Assembly: GCA_017545225.1 (NCBI GenBank)
Contig: JAFWPR010000121.1
Coordinates: 1-36,460 of the forward strand
DNA from: Clostridia bacterium
Lineage (GTDB): Bacteria > Bacillota > Clostridia > Oscillospirales > CAG-272
Reading direction: 5' to 3'
DNA length: 36,460 bases
Shown here piece by piece: positions 1 to 8,447 of this stretch. The notes under the pieces are model-generated. The model did no database searches. It was given only the letters and a program-made list of their open reading frames with translations, and was not told where the DNA came from. Every line of letters begins with the position of its first letter. The first letter of the stretch is position 1. Position numbers and translations under genes: made by a program.

Positions 1-87
1 TCCTGCAACGAGGCACGCCTCGGTCTCGTGAACAACGACTTAACGAAGAGGGCAGAAAAGCTCTTCTCTTTTTTCGGCGGCAAATAA
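1..87 (+). CDS. C-terminal tail of an unidentified protein, cut by the window edge
   Basis: The first frame is open from base 1 and ends at a TAA at 85-87, giving 28 residues that finish in KLFSFFGGK. I do not recognise the family from this short tail. It is called coding because the frame ends just before a hairpin terminator at 91-119 and converges on rsgA, as expected for a real gene end. The chance of a spurious short open frame is appreciable. Confidence 0.45.
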   Translation, partial: SCNEARLGLVNNDLTKRAEKLFSFFGGK

Positions 88-90
88 AAC

Positions 91-119
91 GAGCCCTTTT
101 TTCAGGAGGGCTCATTTTA
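91..119. terminator. Bidirectional intrinsic terminator between convergent genes
   Basis: GAGCCCT at 91-97 pairs with AGGGCTC at 107-113, with T-rich sequence after the stem on the plus strand and A-rich sequence before it, which serves the minus strand. It overlaps the rsgA stop codon (112-114), so it probably ends both the long minus-strand operon and the plus-strand gene that enters from the left. Confidence 0.75.
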
Positions 120-1140
120 TTCTTTTTGCGCGTTCTTTTTCTTCTTTTTCTCTCTTCCAATCGGGCTTCTTTCTTATCTCGTCACGGATCGCCACATAAC
201 TGTCGTGGCGGCTTTTTGCTATTTCTCCGCGTTCGATCTTTTCGATCACGGAGCACCCTTCCTCTCTGACGTGGGTGCATCCGGTGTATCTGCACTTTCC
301 GAGACAGTTCCCGAATTCCCTGAAGCATGACGGGAGGTCTTCTGCGGGGAGAAAGTTGAAGCGCGTGAAGTCGAGCATGGAAAAACCCGGCGTATCGGCG
401 AGATAGATGGTTCTGTCGCCCACGGGAACGGAGTAAAGCTCGGTGCATCTCGTCGTGTGCCGTCCCCTTTCCGTCTTGCGGCTGACCGTTCCGGTCTTCA
501 GGGACAGGGACGGGAAGAGTTTCGAGAGCAGAGTCGATTTTCCGGCTCCGGACACGCCCGCGAAAGCGGCGCGGACAGAGCCGTTTTCCTTTTCGGCTTC
601 TGCAGCCACTTCGCCGAGGAAGCGGATAAGATCGCCGCACCCCTCGCCCGTTACGGCGCTGAGCGTGAAAGATCGGTATCCGGCTTTTTCGTAAACTTCC
701 CTCAGTTCTTCGGCAGACGCGCGGTCAAGGTCGGCTTTGGTCACGACGACGACCGGTTCGATCCCCGCCGATTCGAGAATGGCGATGAGCTTGTCAGCCG
801 TGAGAAGATCGGGCCTCGGACGGCAGGACGGTATGACCGCGAACATATAAGTGAGATTGGAAAGAGGCGGTCTTATCAGGACGTTTTTTCTGTCTTTAAT
901 CCCGGTTATGACGAAACGGTCGCCGTCGGCGGCGCCCGCCTCGGTATCGGGCTCTGCCGTCACGTCGTCGCCCGGGAGAGGCGTTATCCCGTCAAGACGG
1001 AATTTTCCGCGCGCGGAGCAGAGTATTTCACCCGTCAGCGGCTCGCCGGGCGCCGGCGCGACGGAGTAAAGACCTCCGACGCCTTTCGTTATCATCCCGC
1101 GGATCGCGCGGGAGGGGATCCCGTTTTTCCCGTCCTTCAT
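112..1140 (-). CDS. rsgA: Ribosome small-subunit-dependent GTPase A
   Basis: RsgA (YloQ/CpgA) is a circularly permuted GTPase that checks late assembly of the 30S subunit. The motifs appear in permuted order: TKAD (G4, about 134-137), SAVTG (161-165), the P-loop GVSGAGKS (195-202) and DTPG (249-252). A C-terminal zinc site follows, with C283, C288, H290 and C296 as likely ligands. The 342-residue length is slightly longer than usual, and a second start at Met16 is possible. The ATG overlaps the prkC stop by four bases (ATGA), implying translational coupling. In B. subtilis PrkC phosphorylates this GTPase, so the kinase-phosphatase-target grouping at the end of the operon is functionally sensible. 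It is the last gene of the operon. Confidence 0.96.
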   Translation of the reverse strand: MKDGKNGIPSRAIRGMITKGVGGLYSVAPAPGEPLTGEILCSARGKFRLDGITPLPGDDVTAEPDTEAGAADGDRFVITGIKDRKNVLIRPPLSNLTYMFAVIPSCRPRPDLLTADKLIAILESAGIEPVVVVTKADLDRASAEELREVYEKAGYRSFTLSAVTGEGCGDLIRFLGEVAAEAEKENGSVRAAFAGVSGAGKSTLLSKLFPSLSLKTGTVSRKTERGRHTTRCTELYSVPVGDRTIYLADTPGFSMLDFTRFNFLPAEDLPSCFREFGNCLGKCRYTGCTHVREEGCSVIEKIERGEIAKSRHDSYVAIRDEIRKKPDWKREKEEKERAKRIK

Positions 1141-3074
1141 CCGTCGTCACGCTCGGGGGTTTCTTCGCCCCCGTCCGATTCGCTTTCGGTATCTTCGGTT
1201 TCCGTTTCGGATTCGCTTTCGCTTTCAATGTCGGAGGACGGTTCGTCCGATCCGGAAGAAGAGGAGGTCTTGTCGGGATCTTTGTTTTTCGTTTCAGAAG
1301 TGACGGTGATCTCGTCGATGGGAGAAAGGGTTATCGGAGTGCCTGAATCGGGCTCGCTGCCGTCGCTGTCGGAATCTCCGGAGTCGTCGTCGGCCGCGCT
1401 TCTGCCGTATTTAGGCCCTCCGCTCACGTTAAGGTCGATCGGAGTGTGAGCGGTAATCTTCGTATCCGGAAGGATGCTCTGGGAGAGAATCGTACCGGAG
1501 TCCTTGTCGGAGCGCTCGTAGATCACGTTTCCGACGGAAAGACGCATTTTGGAGAGCAGGATCAGCGCCTCCGCTTCCGTTTTGCCTACGAGATCGGGGA
1601 CGGCGATATCGCCTTCCTCGGGTCCTCGGCTGACGAAAAGAACGACCGTGTCTCCGCTTTCGACGACCGTTCCGGATTCCGGATCGGTGGCCACGACGTA
1701 TCCGATCTCGATCGAGTCGTCGTACACCTTTTCAACGGAGCAGACGAGGCCGAGAGCGCGTAGTTCTGAGACGACGAGACGGTAATCTCTCACGGAAAAA
1801 TCCCCGAGGGTGAGTTTTTGCTCACCCCCGCTGACGACAAGCTTGATTTTACACGGCTTTTTACCGCGCTGGACTTTCTTCCTCACTCCTTCCGAGGGAG
1901 ACTGCTCGATTATCGTCCCCTGCGGAACGGTCCCGCTGTATCTGTATTCGACGTCGGCTACCGTGTAATATTCGGATTTTTCGAACCATTCCTTAAGTTC
2001 GTCGGAAAAGACGGAACCCGCGAAATTTTCGACCGTTATCGTCTCGTATCCGACCTGAGAGGAACTGTTGAAAACGTTGTTGAATATAAAGAGTCCGGCG
2101 ATCACGAAGACGATCAGAAAGGACGTGAACACGCCCATTATCATGGGAAACATCGTGCGGCCTTTTTTCTTTTTGCGGAATTTGGAAGAGAAGAACTTTT
2201 TGATCTTATCCGCAGCAGACGGCTTGAAGATTATATTCGGGTTCTCTCTCAGTTTTATGAGATGGGCGAGCATCTGCGACGCGCTTTGATACCGCACGTT
2301 CGGATCCTTCTCCATCGCTTTCATGATTATCTGCTCGAGCCCTTCGGGGATGTGCGAGTTGACCTCGCGAGGGGCTGCGGGCGTGTCGTTCACCTGCATA
2401 AGCGCTACGGAGACGGGGGATTCCGCGTCGAACGGCAGGGAGCCGGTGCTCATCTCATACATCATAGCGCCGAGCGAGTAAAGGTCGGAGCGCGCGTCGA
2501 TCACCTCTCCGCTCGCCTGCTCGGGACTGATGTAGTAGACGGTACCGATCGCTTTGTCCGACATCGTCACGGTGTCCGTATTGGGCAGCTTGGCGATGCC
2601 GAAATCCATCACCTTGATAACGCCGCTCTTCAGGAGCATGATGTTCTGCGGCTTGATGTCGCGGTGGACTATCCCTTTCTGGTGCGCGTGTTCGAGCGCT
2701 TTGAGGATCTGTATCGAGTAGCCGACGACCTCTTTGAAACTGAGGACCTGACGGCGCGTGATGTAGCTCTTCAGGGTGATGCCCTCGATGTACTCCATCA
2801 CGATGTATTTTACGTTGTCCCTGACGGAGACGTCGTAAATGTTGACGATGTTGGGGTGCGAGAGCATCGCGACCGCTTTCGATTCGTTGATGAACCGCAT
2901 GACGGAAGGCTCGTCCGTCGCCATATCGTCTTTGAGGATCTTGACTGCGACGATGCGGCGCATAAGCATATCGAGCGCCTTGTAGACGACGGCCATACCG
3001 CCTACGCCTATGAGGTTTTCTATCTTATATCTGTTGTCGAATATCTGTCCGACGTACTTTTCGTAGTTTTCCAT
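1137..3074 (-). CDS. prkC: Membrane Ser/Thr protein kinase with PASTA repeats (PrkC/Stk1 type)
   Basis: This is a one-pass membrane kinase that senses muropeptides or cell-wall intermediates and phosphorylates proteins on Ser/Thr. The kinase domain spans about 13-275, with the glycine loop GVGGMA, Lys45, HRD (Asp139) and DFG (157-159). A basic juxtamembrane stretch and a membrane segment (about 309-332) follow, then three extracellular PASTA repeats (about 343-417, 422-485, 490-553). The last 90 or so residues are an acidic Ser/Asp/Glu-rich tail without domain character. I chose the ATG at 3074 because the purine-rich ribosome binding site AAGGGGGT lies just upstream; a GTG at 3086 sits inside that site. 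It lies 17 bases after the phosphatase gene prpC. Confidence 0.95.
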   Translation of the reverse strand: MENYEKYVGQIFDNRYKIENLIGVGGMAVVYKALDMLMRRIVAVKILKDDMATDEPSVMRFINESKAVAMLSHPNIVNIYDVSVRDNVKYIVMEYIEGITLKSYITRRQVLSFKEVVGYSIQILKALEHAHQKGIVHRDIKPQNIMLLKSGVIKVMDFGIAKLPNTDTVTMSDKAIGTVYYISPEQASGEVIDARSDLYSLGAMMYEMSTGSLPFDAESPVSVALMQVNDTPAAPREVNSHIPEGLEQIIMKAMEKDPNVRYQSASQMLAHLIKLRENPNIIFKPSAADKIKKFFSSKFRKKKKGRTMFPMIMGVFTSFLIVFVIAGLFIFNNVFNSSSQVGYETITVENFAGSVFSDELKEWFEKSEYYTVADVEYRYSGTVPQGTIIEQSPSEGVRKKVQRGKKPCKIKLVVSGGEQKLTLGDFSVRDYRLVVSELRALGLVCSVEKVYDDSIEIGYVVATDPESGTVVESGDTVVLFVSRGPEEGDIAVPDLVGKTEAEALILLSKMRLSVGNVIYERSDKDSGTILSQSILPDTKITAHTPIDLNVSGGPKYGRSAADDDSGDSDSDGSEPDSGTPITLSPIDEITVTSETKNKDPDKTSSSSGSDEPSSDIESESESETETEDTESESDGGEETPERDDG

Positions 3075-3091
3075 TATCAAAGCCACCCCCT

Positions 3092-3886
3092 TCAGTACGC
3101 GAGGATAACGGCCGTGATGTTGTCGGCGCCGCCTCTGTCGTTGGCAAGTTGTATGAGTCTTTCCGCCGCTTCCTTGAGCGAGTCCGAGTCAGCGGACTCT
3201 TCCAGGGCGACGATCGCCGCTATTTCTTCCGGTTCCGCCATGTTGGTAAGGCCGTCGGTGCAGAGGAGCGCGTACGTGGGTCCGCCGTCATCGGACGGTT
3301 TTCTCTCGATCCGGAAAACGTCGGCTCTGACGGTCTCTTCCGTTCCGACCGCGCGGGTGATGATGTTTTTGTTTCGCGCCGTCCGCGCTTTTCTCGGCGA
3401 GAGTCTTCCGAGGTCGATCAGGTGCTGTACGTACGAGTGGTCTCTCGTGATCTGCCTTATGCCGTTTTTGTCGATCAGATACATTCTGCTGTCGCCCACG
3501 TTGACGGCGAAAACGTATTTATCGGTTGCAAGGACCGAAACGAGCGTAGTGCCCATTCCGTTAAGTTCGGGATCCGAAACGCTCATCGCGTAAACTGCGA
3601 GGTTGGCTGCGGAGACGGCGTTCTCGAGTACCGCGGGGATCGAGATCGCGTTATCCCGCGTCCCCTCCGGTTCCGGACTCATCCCGGCGAGAACGTCGGC
3701 GTATTCGTCGATATGGTCGACAAAAGTCGAGACGGCGAGAGAGGACGCAGTCGCTCCTCCGTTCGCACCGCCCATTCCGTCGCAGACGACGGCGAGAGTC
3801 ACGTCTCCCGGGTACTCCTTTATCATAAAGGTGTCCTGGTTGGCGGTTCTCTTCTTTCCGACGTCGGTCGTTCCGTAATAAACCAT
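3092..3886 (-). CDS. prpC: PP2C-family Ser/Thr protein phosphatase (PrpC/Stp)
   Basis: This soluble metal-dependent phosphatase counteracts PrkC. The 264 residues carry the full PP2C set: ANQD (Asp18), CDGMGG (Asp36), NVGDSRMY (129-136), CTDG (Asp211) and GADNIT (Asp255), which supply the Mn/Mg-binding aspartates. The start at 3886 is fixed by a GAGGTG ribosome binding site six bases upstream. The frame is open for 73 more residues, but that extension is Pro/Arg-rich, would overlap rlmN and has no family character. It is followed directly by prkC. Confidence 0.95.
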   Translation of the reverse strand: MVYYGTTDVGKKRTANQDTFMIKEYPGDVTLAVVCDGMGGANGGATASSLAVSTFVDHIDEYADVLAGMSPEPEGTRDNAISIPAVLENAVSAANLAVYAMSVSDPELNGMGTTLVSVLATDKYVFAVNVGDSRMYLIDKNGIRQITRDHSYVQHLIDLGRLSPRKARTARNKNIITRAVGTEETVRADVFRIERKPSDDGGPTYALLCTDGLTNMAEPEEIAAIVALEESADSDSLKEAAERLIQLANDRGGADNITAVILAY

Positions 3887-3932
3887 AACTAACACCTCGC
3901 CTTCGGGTAAAAACGTTACCCTACTGCCTTGA

Positions 3933-4985
3933 TTATACCTCTTTTGCCTGTTTTTGTAAAGACCGCCGCAGCTGGCCGCAGGCGGCGTCGACGTCCGCGC
4001 CCATGCTTCTCCTGACCGTCGCGTTTTGTCCCTCGGAGCGCAGGATCGAGGCGAACCGCTCCGCGGCGGCGGGATCGGGAGGGGAGAAACCGGTCTCTTC
4101 GACACGGTTGAGCGGGATGAGATTTACGTGTGAGGCGACTCCCATCTTCTCCCTCAGAAGACTGCAGAGCCCCATAGCGTCCTCGCGGGAGTCGTTCTCC
4201 CCCGCGATCAGCGTATATTCGAACGACACTCTTCTTCCGGTCCTGTCGAAGTAAAGGCGGCAGGCGGCGAGAAGTTCGGCGAGAGAATACTTCTTTGCGA
4301 TCGGCATTATCTTCCGTCTGATTTCGTCACTGTACGCGTGGAGCGAGACGGAAAGAGTGACGGGAAGTCCCTCGCCCGCGAGTTTTTCGATCCCGGGCAC
4401 GATCCCGCACGTCGATAGGGAGACGTTGCGCAGACCGAGACCGATCCCGTCCTTGTCGTTGAGTATGCGAAGGAATTTTACGACGTTTTCGTAATTGTCG
4501 AGCGGCTCGCCGATGCCCATCAGGACGAGTTTGTCGATCCGCTCGCCCGACTCGTTTCCCGCCGCGATGATCTGTCCGAGCATCTCGGACGGGTAAAGGT
4601 CGCGCACCTTGCCGGCGAGCGTCGACGCGCAGAACCGGTATCCCATCCTGCACCCGACCTGCGACGAGATGCAGAGGGACGTTCCGTAGTCGTGACGCAT
4701 CAGCACGCACTCGACGCATTCGCCGTCGATGAGGGACAGAAGATATTTTTCGGTCAGTCCGTCGCGCGAGCGCTTTTTCGTCAGGACCGAGGGAAGTCTG
4801 AATTCCGTCTCCGCCGCGAGTTTTTCTCGCAGGGCGAGCGAAAGGGAGGTCATCCCTTCGTAATCCACGCCCCGCGACAGGAACGAGAATATCTGGTCGC
4901 CGCGATAGGGCTTCTCGCCGATCGATACGGCGTAATCCCGCAGTTCCCCGCGAGTCATTGACAAAAGATCCGGCTTTTCAGTCAT
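3933..4985 (-). CDS. rlmN: 23S rRNA (A2503-C2)/tRNA (A37-C2) methyltransferase RlmN, with an altered FeS-cluster motif
   Basis: RlmN is a radical-SAM enzyme that methylates C2 of A2503 in 23S rRNA and A37 in some tRNAs. The 350 residues span the whole family. The conserved LCISSQVGC stretch gives Cys105 (equivalent to E. coli C118) and Cys112, and the catalytic methyl-carrying cysteine is Cys336 in DAACGQL (equivalent to C355). Normally CxxxCxxC binds the 4Fe-4S cluster. Here the motif reads CRMGYRFC, so the middle cysteine is Tyr116 (codon TAC at 4640-4638). One G-to-A change from TGC would explain it. The enzyme should be inactive if this base is real; the rest of the protein looks intact. 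The start overlaps the rsmB stop as ATGA. Confidence 0.93.
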   Translation of the reverse strand: MTEKPDLLSMTRGELRDYAVSIGEKPYRGDQIFSFLSRGVDYEGMTSLSLALREKLAAETEFRLPSVLTKKRSRDGLTEKYLLSLIDGECVECVLMRHDYGTSLCISSQVGCRMGYRFCASTLAGKVRDLYPSEMLGQIIAAGNESGERIDKLVLMGIGEPLDNYENVVKFLRILNDKDGIGLGLRNVSLSTCGIVPGIEKLAGEGLPVTLSVSLHAYSDEIRRKIMPIAKKYSLAELLAACRLYFDRTGRRVSFEYTLIAGENDSREDAMGLCSLLREKMGVASHVNLIPLNRVEETGFSPPDPAAAERFASILRSEGQNATVRRSMGADVDAACGQLRRSLQKQAKEV

Positions 4986-6289
4986 TGCGTTTTCCTCCGG
5001 AACCGAGCGATGAAGAAGCCGTCTCTCGGGGACTCGCCCCCGGACGGAAACAGCGTCATCATACCGCCGTCGCTTTCTCCGATCCCCGGTATCTCAAAGT
5101 CGTACGGCTCGAAATCGGGGCGGGACGCGGAAAACGCCGCCGCGACTTCCTCGTTCTCCTTTTTGTTCAGCGTGCAGGTGGAGTAAACGAGCACTCCGCC
5201 CGGCGCGGCGTAAGGCGCGGAGGCGGCGAGCAGTTCTTTCTGTATTTCCGGCAGTCTGCCGAAGTCTTTTTCTTTTTTATAGCGGATCTCGGGCTTCTTG
5301 CCGATCACTCCGATACCTGAACACGGCGCGTCGCAGAGGACTCTTTCACACTTTCCGAAAAGATCGGGCAGCGGGTCCCTCCCGTCGCGGGCAGACGCGC
5401 GTATGATCTTTATCCCGAGTTTCTCCGCGCCGTTCTTTATGAGCGAAAGCTTGTTTTCGTGCAGATCGAACGAGTAAACGGTCCCCTCGTTCTTCATCCG
5501 CAGAGCGGTCGAGAACGATTTGCCTCCGGGTGCCGAGCAGACGTCGGCGACCGTTTCGCCGGGGACCGCGCCGAGCGCTTCCGTGCAGAGGACCGACGAG
5601 GCGTCCTGTACGAACCAGTCTCCCGCTTCAATTCCGCGCCTCACTTCGGGCGACACCGAATCCGCAAACGCCGCGATCCCGCAAAGCGGACCCTCCGCGG
5701 GACGCGCGCCTTCGGGAAGATCGGCGGATTTAAGCGTATTGAGGCGAAGGCAGACGGCCGCCTCGCCCGAGAAGGACGAGAGGATCTTCTCCGCGCGATC
5801 GGGACCGTAAGAGTCGATAAGAACTCCCGCGATATCGGGCGATACCGAATATCTGACGGAGAGATCATCCGCTTTGTTCTCGGGGAGAGCGAGCGTGTAA
5901 CCGTCTTTTTTTCTCAGGAACGAACGCAGGACCCCGTTGACGTATCCGCGGTATCTTTCGCCGACCGCTCCGACCGTCGCGTTCACGGCGGCGTGATCGG
6001 GGATCCTGTCCGAATACATTATCTGGTAAAGACCGACGCGCAGAGCCGCGCGGCATTCCGGATCGAGTTTTTCCGGCGGACGGCGCGAAAAATCCGCGGC
6101 GAAGGCGTCGAGGGTGATCTTTCGCTCGAGTACGCCGTAAACGAGGCGGGAGTAAAGGCGGCGGTCGGCTTCCGTCATTCCGGACGACTCAGCCGCCGCG
6201 TCGACCTCGAGATTTGAGTATTTTCCGCTTTTTTCGATCCTCAAAAGCGACTTTATCGCAAGGGAGCGCGGGTCGGGGCCGGTCTTCAT
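4982..6289 (-). CDS. rsmB: 16S rRNA (cytosine-967-C5)-methyltransferase RsmB
   Basis: RsmB (Sun/Fmu) methylates C967 of 16S rRNA. The 435 residues comprise an N-terminal NusB-like RNA-binding domain (about 5-135), a linker, and a Rossmann methyltransferase domain. The SAM-binding loop CSAPGGKS is at 251-258. The two catalytic cysteines of this family are present: Cys323 in DAPCSG (320-325) and the nucleophile Cys372 in STC. The length is typical. The gene begins four bases after the yugP-like gene ends on the operon strand and overlaps rlmN by ATGA. Confidence 0.95.
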   Translation of the reverse strand: MKTGPDPRSLAIKSLLRIEKSGKYSNLEVDAAAESSGMTEADRRLYSRLVYGVLERKITLDAFAADFSRRPPEKLDPECRAALRVGLYQIMYSDRIPDHAAVNATVGAVGERYRGYVNGVLRSFLRKKDGYTLALPENKADDLSVRYSVSPDIAGVLIDSYGPDRAEKILSSFSGEAAVCLRLNTLKSADLPEGARPAEGPLCGIAAFADSVSPEVRRGIEAGDWFVQDASSVLCTEALGAVPGETVADVCSAPGGKSFSTALRMKNEGTVYSFDLHENKLSLIKNGAEKLGIKIIRASARDGRDPLPDLFGKCERVLCDAPCSGIGVIGKKPEIRYKKEKDFGRLPEIQKELLAASAPYAAPGGVLVYSTCTLNKKENEEVAAAFSASRPDFEPYDFEIPGIGESDGGMMTLFPSGGESPRDGFFIARFRRKTQ

Positions 6290-6292
6290 TTT

Positions 6293-6985
6293 CTACTTCC
6301 TTCTTCCGACGATCAGAATGAGTCGGATCATATTGCCGAGCGCAACGAAAAGCGCGGCGACGTACGTCATCGCGGCGGCGGTCAGCACTTTTTTCGACGC
6401 TTTGACGCCGTCCTCCGATATCCTTCCGGACGAGGAGAGGCACTCCACGGCGCGGCGGCTCGCGTTGAATTCCACGGGGAGGGTCACGAGCTGGAACAGG
6501 ACGGCTGCTCCGAACAGGATCACGCCCGCGTAAGCGAGCGGATGCCACGATAAGAGGAGGCCTATGATGACGAGAGGCAGGGCGAGGGACGAGCCGACCT
6601 TTGAGATCGGTATGATCGCCGCGCGAAGTTTAATCGGCGAGTACCCGCGCGCGTACTGGACCGCATGGCCCGCTTCGTGAGCCGCGACTCCGACCGCCGA
6701 CGCCGTTTTCGCGGCGTACACCGGCTCGGAGAGGCGTATGACGTTATCTTTGGGATCGTAGTGGTCGGTCAGACTGCCGTTCACGGGCATGATCTGAACG
6801 TTCGTCACTCCGTTCTGCTCGAGTACCATACGCGCGGCGTCCGCTCCGGTCATCCCGCCGTCGGACGGGACGGACGAGTATTTTTTGAAAGTGGAGGATA
6901 CCTTGATCTGCGCCCAAAGCGACAGGACGATCGCGGGGATAACGAAGACAAGATAGGTCCAGTCGAATCCGTAGAAATAATGCAT
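6293..6985 (-). CDS. Membrane zinc metallopeptidase, YugP family
   Basis: This 230-residue membrane protein belongs to the neutral zinc metallopeptidase family typified by B. subtilis YugP; its substrate is unknown. The zinc site HEAGH lies at about 103-107 (chosen start), and the downstream PVEFNAS supplies the probable third ligand Glu near 172. Hydrophobic segments are seen at the N-terminus, around 135-170 and at the C-terminus. The start ATG at 6985 follows a GGAGGTG ribosome binding site; the GTG at 6994 is part of that site. Its place between fmt and rsmB is an insertion relative to the B. subtilis order. Confidence 0.9.
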   Translation of the reverse strand: MHYFYGFDWTYLVFVIPAIVLSLWAQIKVSSTFKKYSSVPSDGGMTGADAARMVLEQNGVTNVQIMPVNGSLTDHYDPKDNVIRLSEPVYAAKTASAVGVAAHEAGHAVQYARGYSPIKLRAAIIPISKVGSSLALPLVIIGLLLSWHPLAYAGVILFGAAVLFQLVTLPVEFNASRRAVECLSSSGRISEDGVKASKKVLTAAAMTYVAALFVALGNMIRLILIVGRRK

Positions 6986-6999
6986 CCCGAGCACCTCCG

Positions 7000-7950
7000 T
7001 TATTTTGCTCCGAGTTTATCTCCTGCACGGACGCCTCTGCCTCTGATGAACGAGGCTGCGTCCATTCTGCCTTTCCCCTCGGGGACGACCTCGGTCAGGT
7101 CGACCGCTCCCTCGCGGCACGCGACGCGAATCGCTCCGTCAGCCGAGATAACTTCTCCCGGTTCGCCGCGTCCTCCGTCCGAGAGCGAAGCGCCGGTGAC
7201 TTTGAGCAGCTTTCCGGACGGTAGAGTCGTGAGGGCGCCCGGGAACGGGGAGAGGCCCCTGATCAGGTCGCGCACTTCGCTCGCGGTCTTTGTAAAGTCT
7301 ATGATACAGTCTTCTTTTGCGATCTTCGAAGCGTACGTTGCTCCGTCTTCCGGCTGCGGCGTCCGCGGAACGGAACCCGAGCGGATCATATCGACGACGC
7401 GGCACATCGCGTCGCCCGCGAGGACGGCGAGTCTGTCGTGAACGGTCCCCGCCGTGTCGGACTCCTCTATAGGAGTCTTCAGCGTCAGGATGATATCGCC
7501 CGTGTCGAGTCCCTCGTCCATGTACATCGCGGTGACGCCCGTTTCACGCTCGCCGTCCATGACGGCGCGGTTGATCGGGGCGGCGCCTCTGTATTTCGGG
7601 AGTACCGACGCGTGCGCGTTCACGCAGCCGAATCTCGGATAGTTTATTATATACGGCGGCAGGATCTTTCCGTACGCCGCGACGACGATCAGATCGGGGT
7701 CGAGCGAGGAAAGCTCTTCCTCAAACGCGCCGTCCCTGAGCGTTTCCGGCTGAAAAACGGGTATGCCGAGCTCGGTCGCAAGAGATTTGACTTCGGACGG
7801 AACGAGGCGCATTCCGCGTCCCTTTTTGCGGTCCGGCTGCGTCACCGCGCCGATAACGCGCGCGCCTTCGTGGGAGCTCAGCGCGCGGAGCGTCGCAGCC
7901 GCTATCTCGGGCGTTCCCATGAAAAGGATGCGGACTTCGTTTTCGTTCAT
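7000..7950 (-). CDS. fmt: Methionyl-tRNA formyltransferase
   Basis: Fmt transfers a formyl group from 10-formyl-tetrahydrofolate to initiator Met-tRNA. The 316 residues start MNENEVRILFMGTPEIA. The catalytic triad of the family is visible: Asn111, His113 (in VNAHASVLPKYRGAAPI) and Asp149 (in DEGLDTGD). The C-terminal OB-like domain occupies about the last 100 residues. The start at 7950 overlaps the def stop as ATGA. An upstream in-frame extension of 71 Arg-rich residues lies inside def and is rejected. Fmt and Def act at opposite ends of the same formylation cycle and are coupled here. Confidence 0.97.
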   Translation of the reverse strand: MNENEVRILFMGTPEIAAATLRALSSHEGARVIGAVTQPDRKKGRGMRLVPSEVKSLATELGIPVFQPETLRDGAFEEELSSLDPDLIVVAAYGKILPPYIINYPRFGCVNAHASVLPKYRGAAPINRAVMDGERETGVTAMYMDEGLDTGDIILTLKTPIEESDTAGTVHDRLAVLAGDAMCRVVDMIRSGSVPRTPQPEDGATYASKIAKEDCIIDFTKTASEVRDLIRGLSPFPGALTTLPSGKLLKVTGASLSDGGRGEPGEVISADGAIRVACREGAVDLTEVVPEGKGRMDAASFIRGRGVRAGDKLGAK

Positions 7951-8423
7951 CCGATCAGCTCCTTGACTTCTTCGTCGGTGAGTATCTTCACGACGTCGTC
8001 TGTGAAGAGTTTTCCCGACAGATGGTCGATCTCGTGGCAGAAGGCGCGGGCGAGAAGTCCCTCGCCGGAGACGGTGAATTCTTTGCCGTTCCGGTCCGTG
8101 GCTTTCACCGTGACTTTCATGGGTCTGTGAGTGATCCCCCATACACCGGGGACGGAAAGGCACCCCTCGATCTCTTCCTGTTCTCCCTCGCGGGAGACGA
8201 TCTCGGGATTGATCAGTTCGATATATTCCCCTTCATGCTCGACGATCGCGATCCGTCTCATAACGCCGACCTGCGGTGCCGCGAGGCCTGCGCCGTCGGC
8301 GTCGATAAGCGTTTCTCTCATATCGTCGAGCAGACGGACGATCCTCGGCGTGATCTCTCCGACCGGACGGCATTCCTTTCTGAGAACGGGATCGCCTTCT
8401 TTTACGATATTAAGTATTGCCAT
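7947..8423 (-). CDS. def: Peptide deformylase
   Basis: Deformylase removes the N-formyl group from nascent proteins at the ribosome. All three family motifs are present in 158 residues: GAGLAAPQVG (44-53, with Gln51), EGCLSVPG (86-93, metal ligand Cys88) and HEIDHLSG (130-137, ligands His130 and His134, catalytic Glu131). It is short, like type I enzymes. It lies 24 bases after priA and its stop overlaps the fmt start. Confidence 0.97.
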   Translation of the reverse strand: MAILNIVKEGDPVLRKECRPVGEITPRIVRLLDDMRETLIDADGAGLAAPQVGVMRRIAIVEHEGEYIELINPEIVSREGEQEEIEGCLSVPGVWGITHRPMKVTVKATDRNGKEFTVSGEGLLARAFCHEIDHLSGKLFTDDVVKILTDEEVKELIG

Positions 8424-8447
8424 TTTTTTCGCTTCCTTTCGGGATAC

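Noticed and set aside
3075-3086. GTG starts just upstream of prkC, and likewise of yugP, priA, the sortase and the acyltransferase
   Set aside because: In each case the GTG is part of the Shine-Dalgarno sequence (GGGGGTG or AGGTG), so the ribosome must start a few codons later.
3887-4105. N-terminal extension of the PP2C gene, and similar extensions of fmt, remA, yicC, the GNAT gene and the nucleoside hydrolase gene
   Set aside because: The extra residues are Arg/Ser/Pro-rich, overlap the preceding gene and lack similarity; in most cases a good ribosome binding site marks the shorter start.
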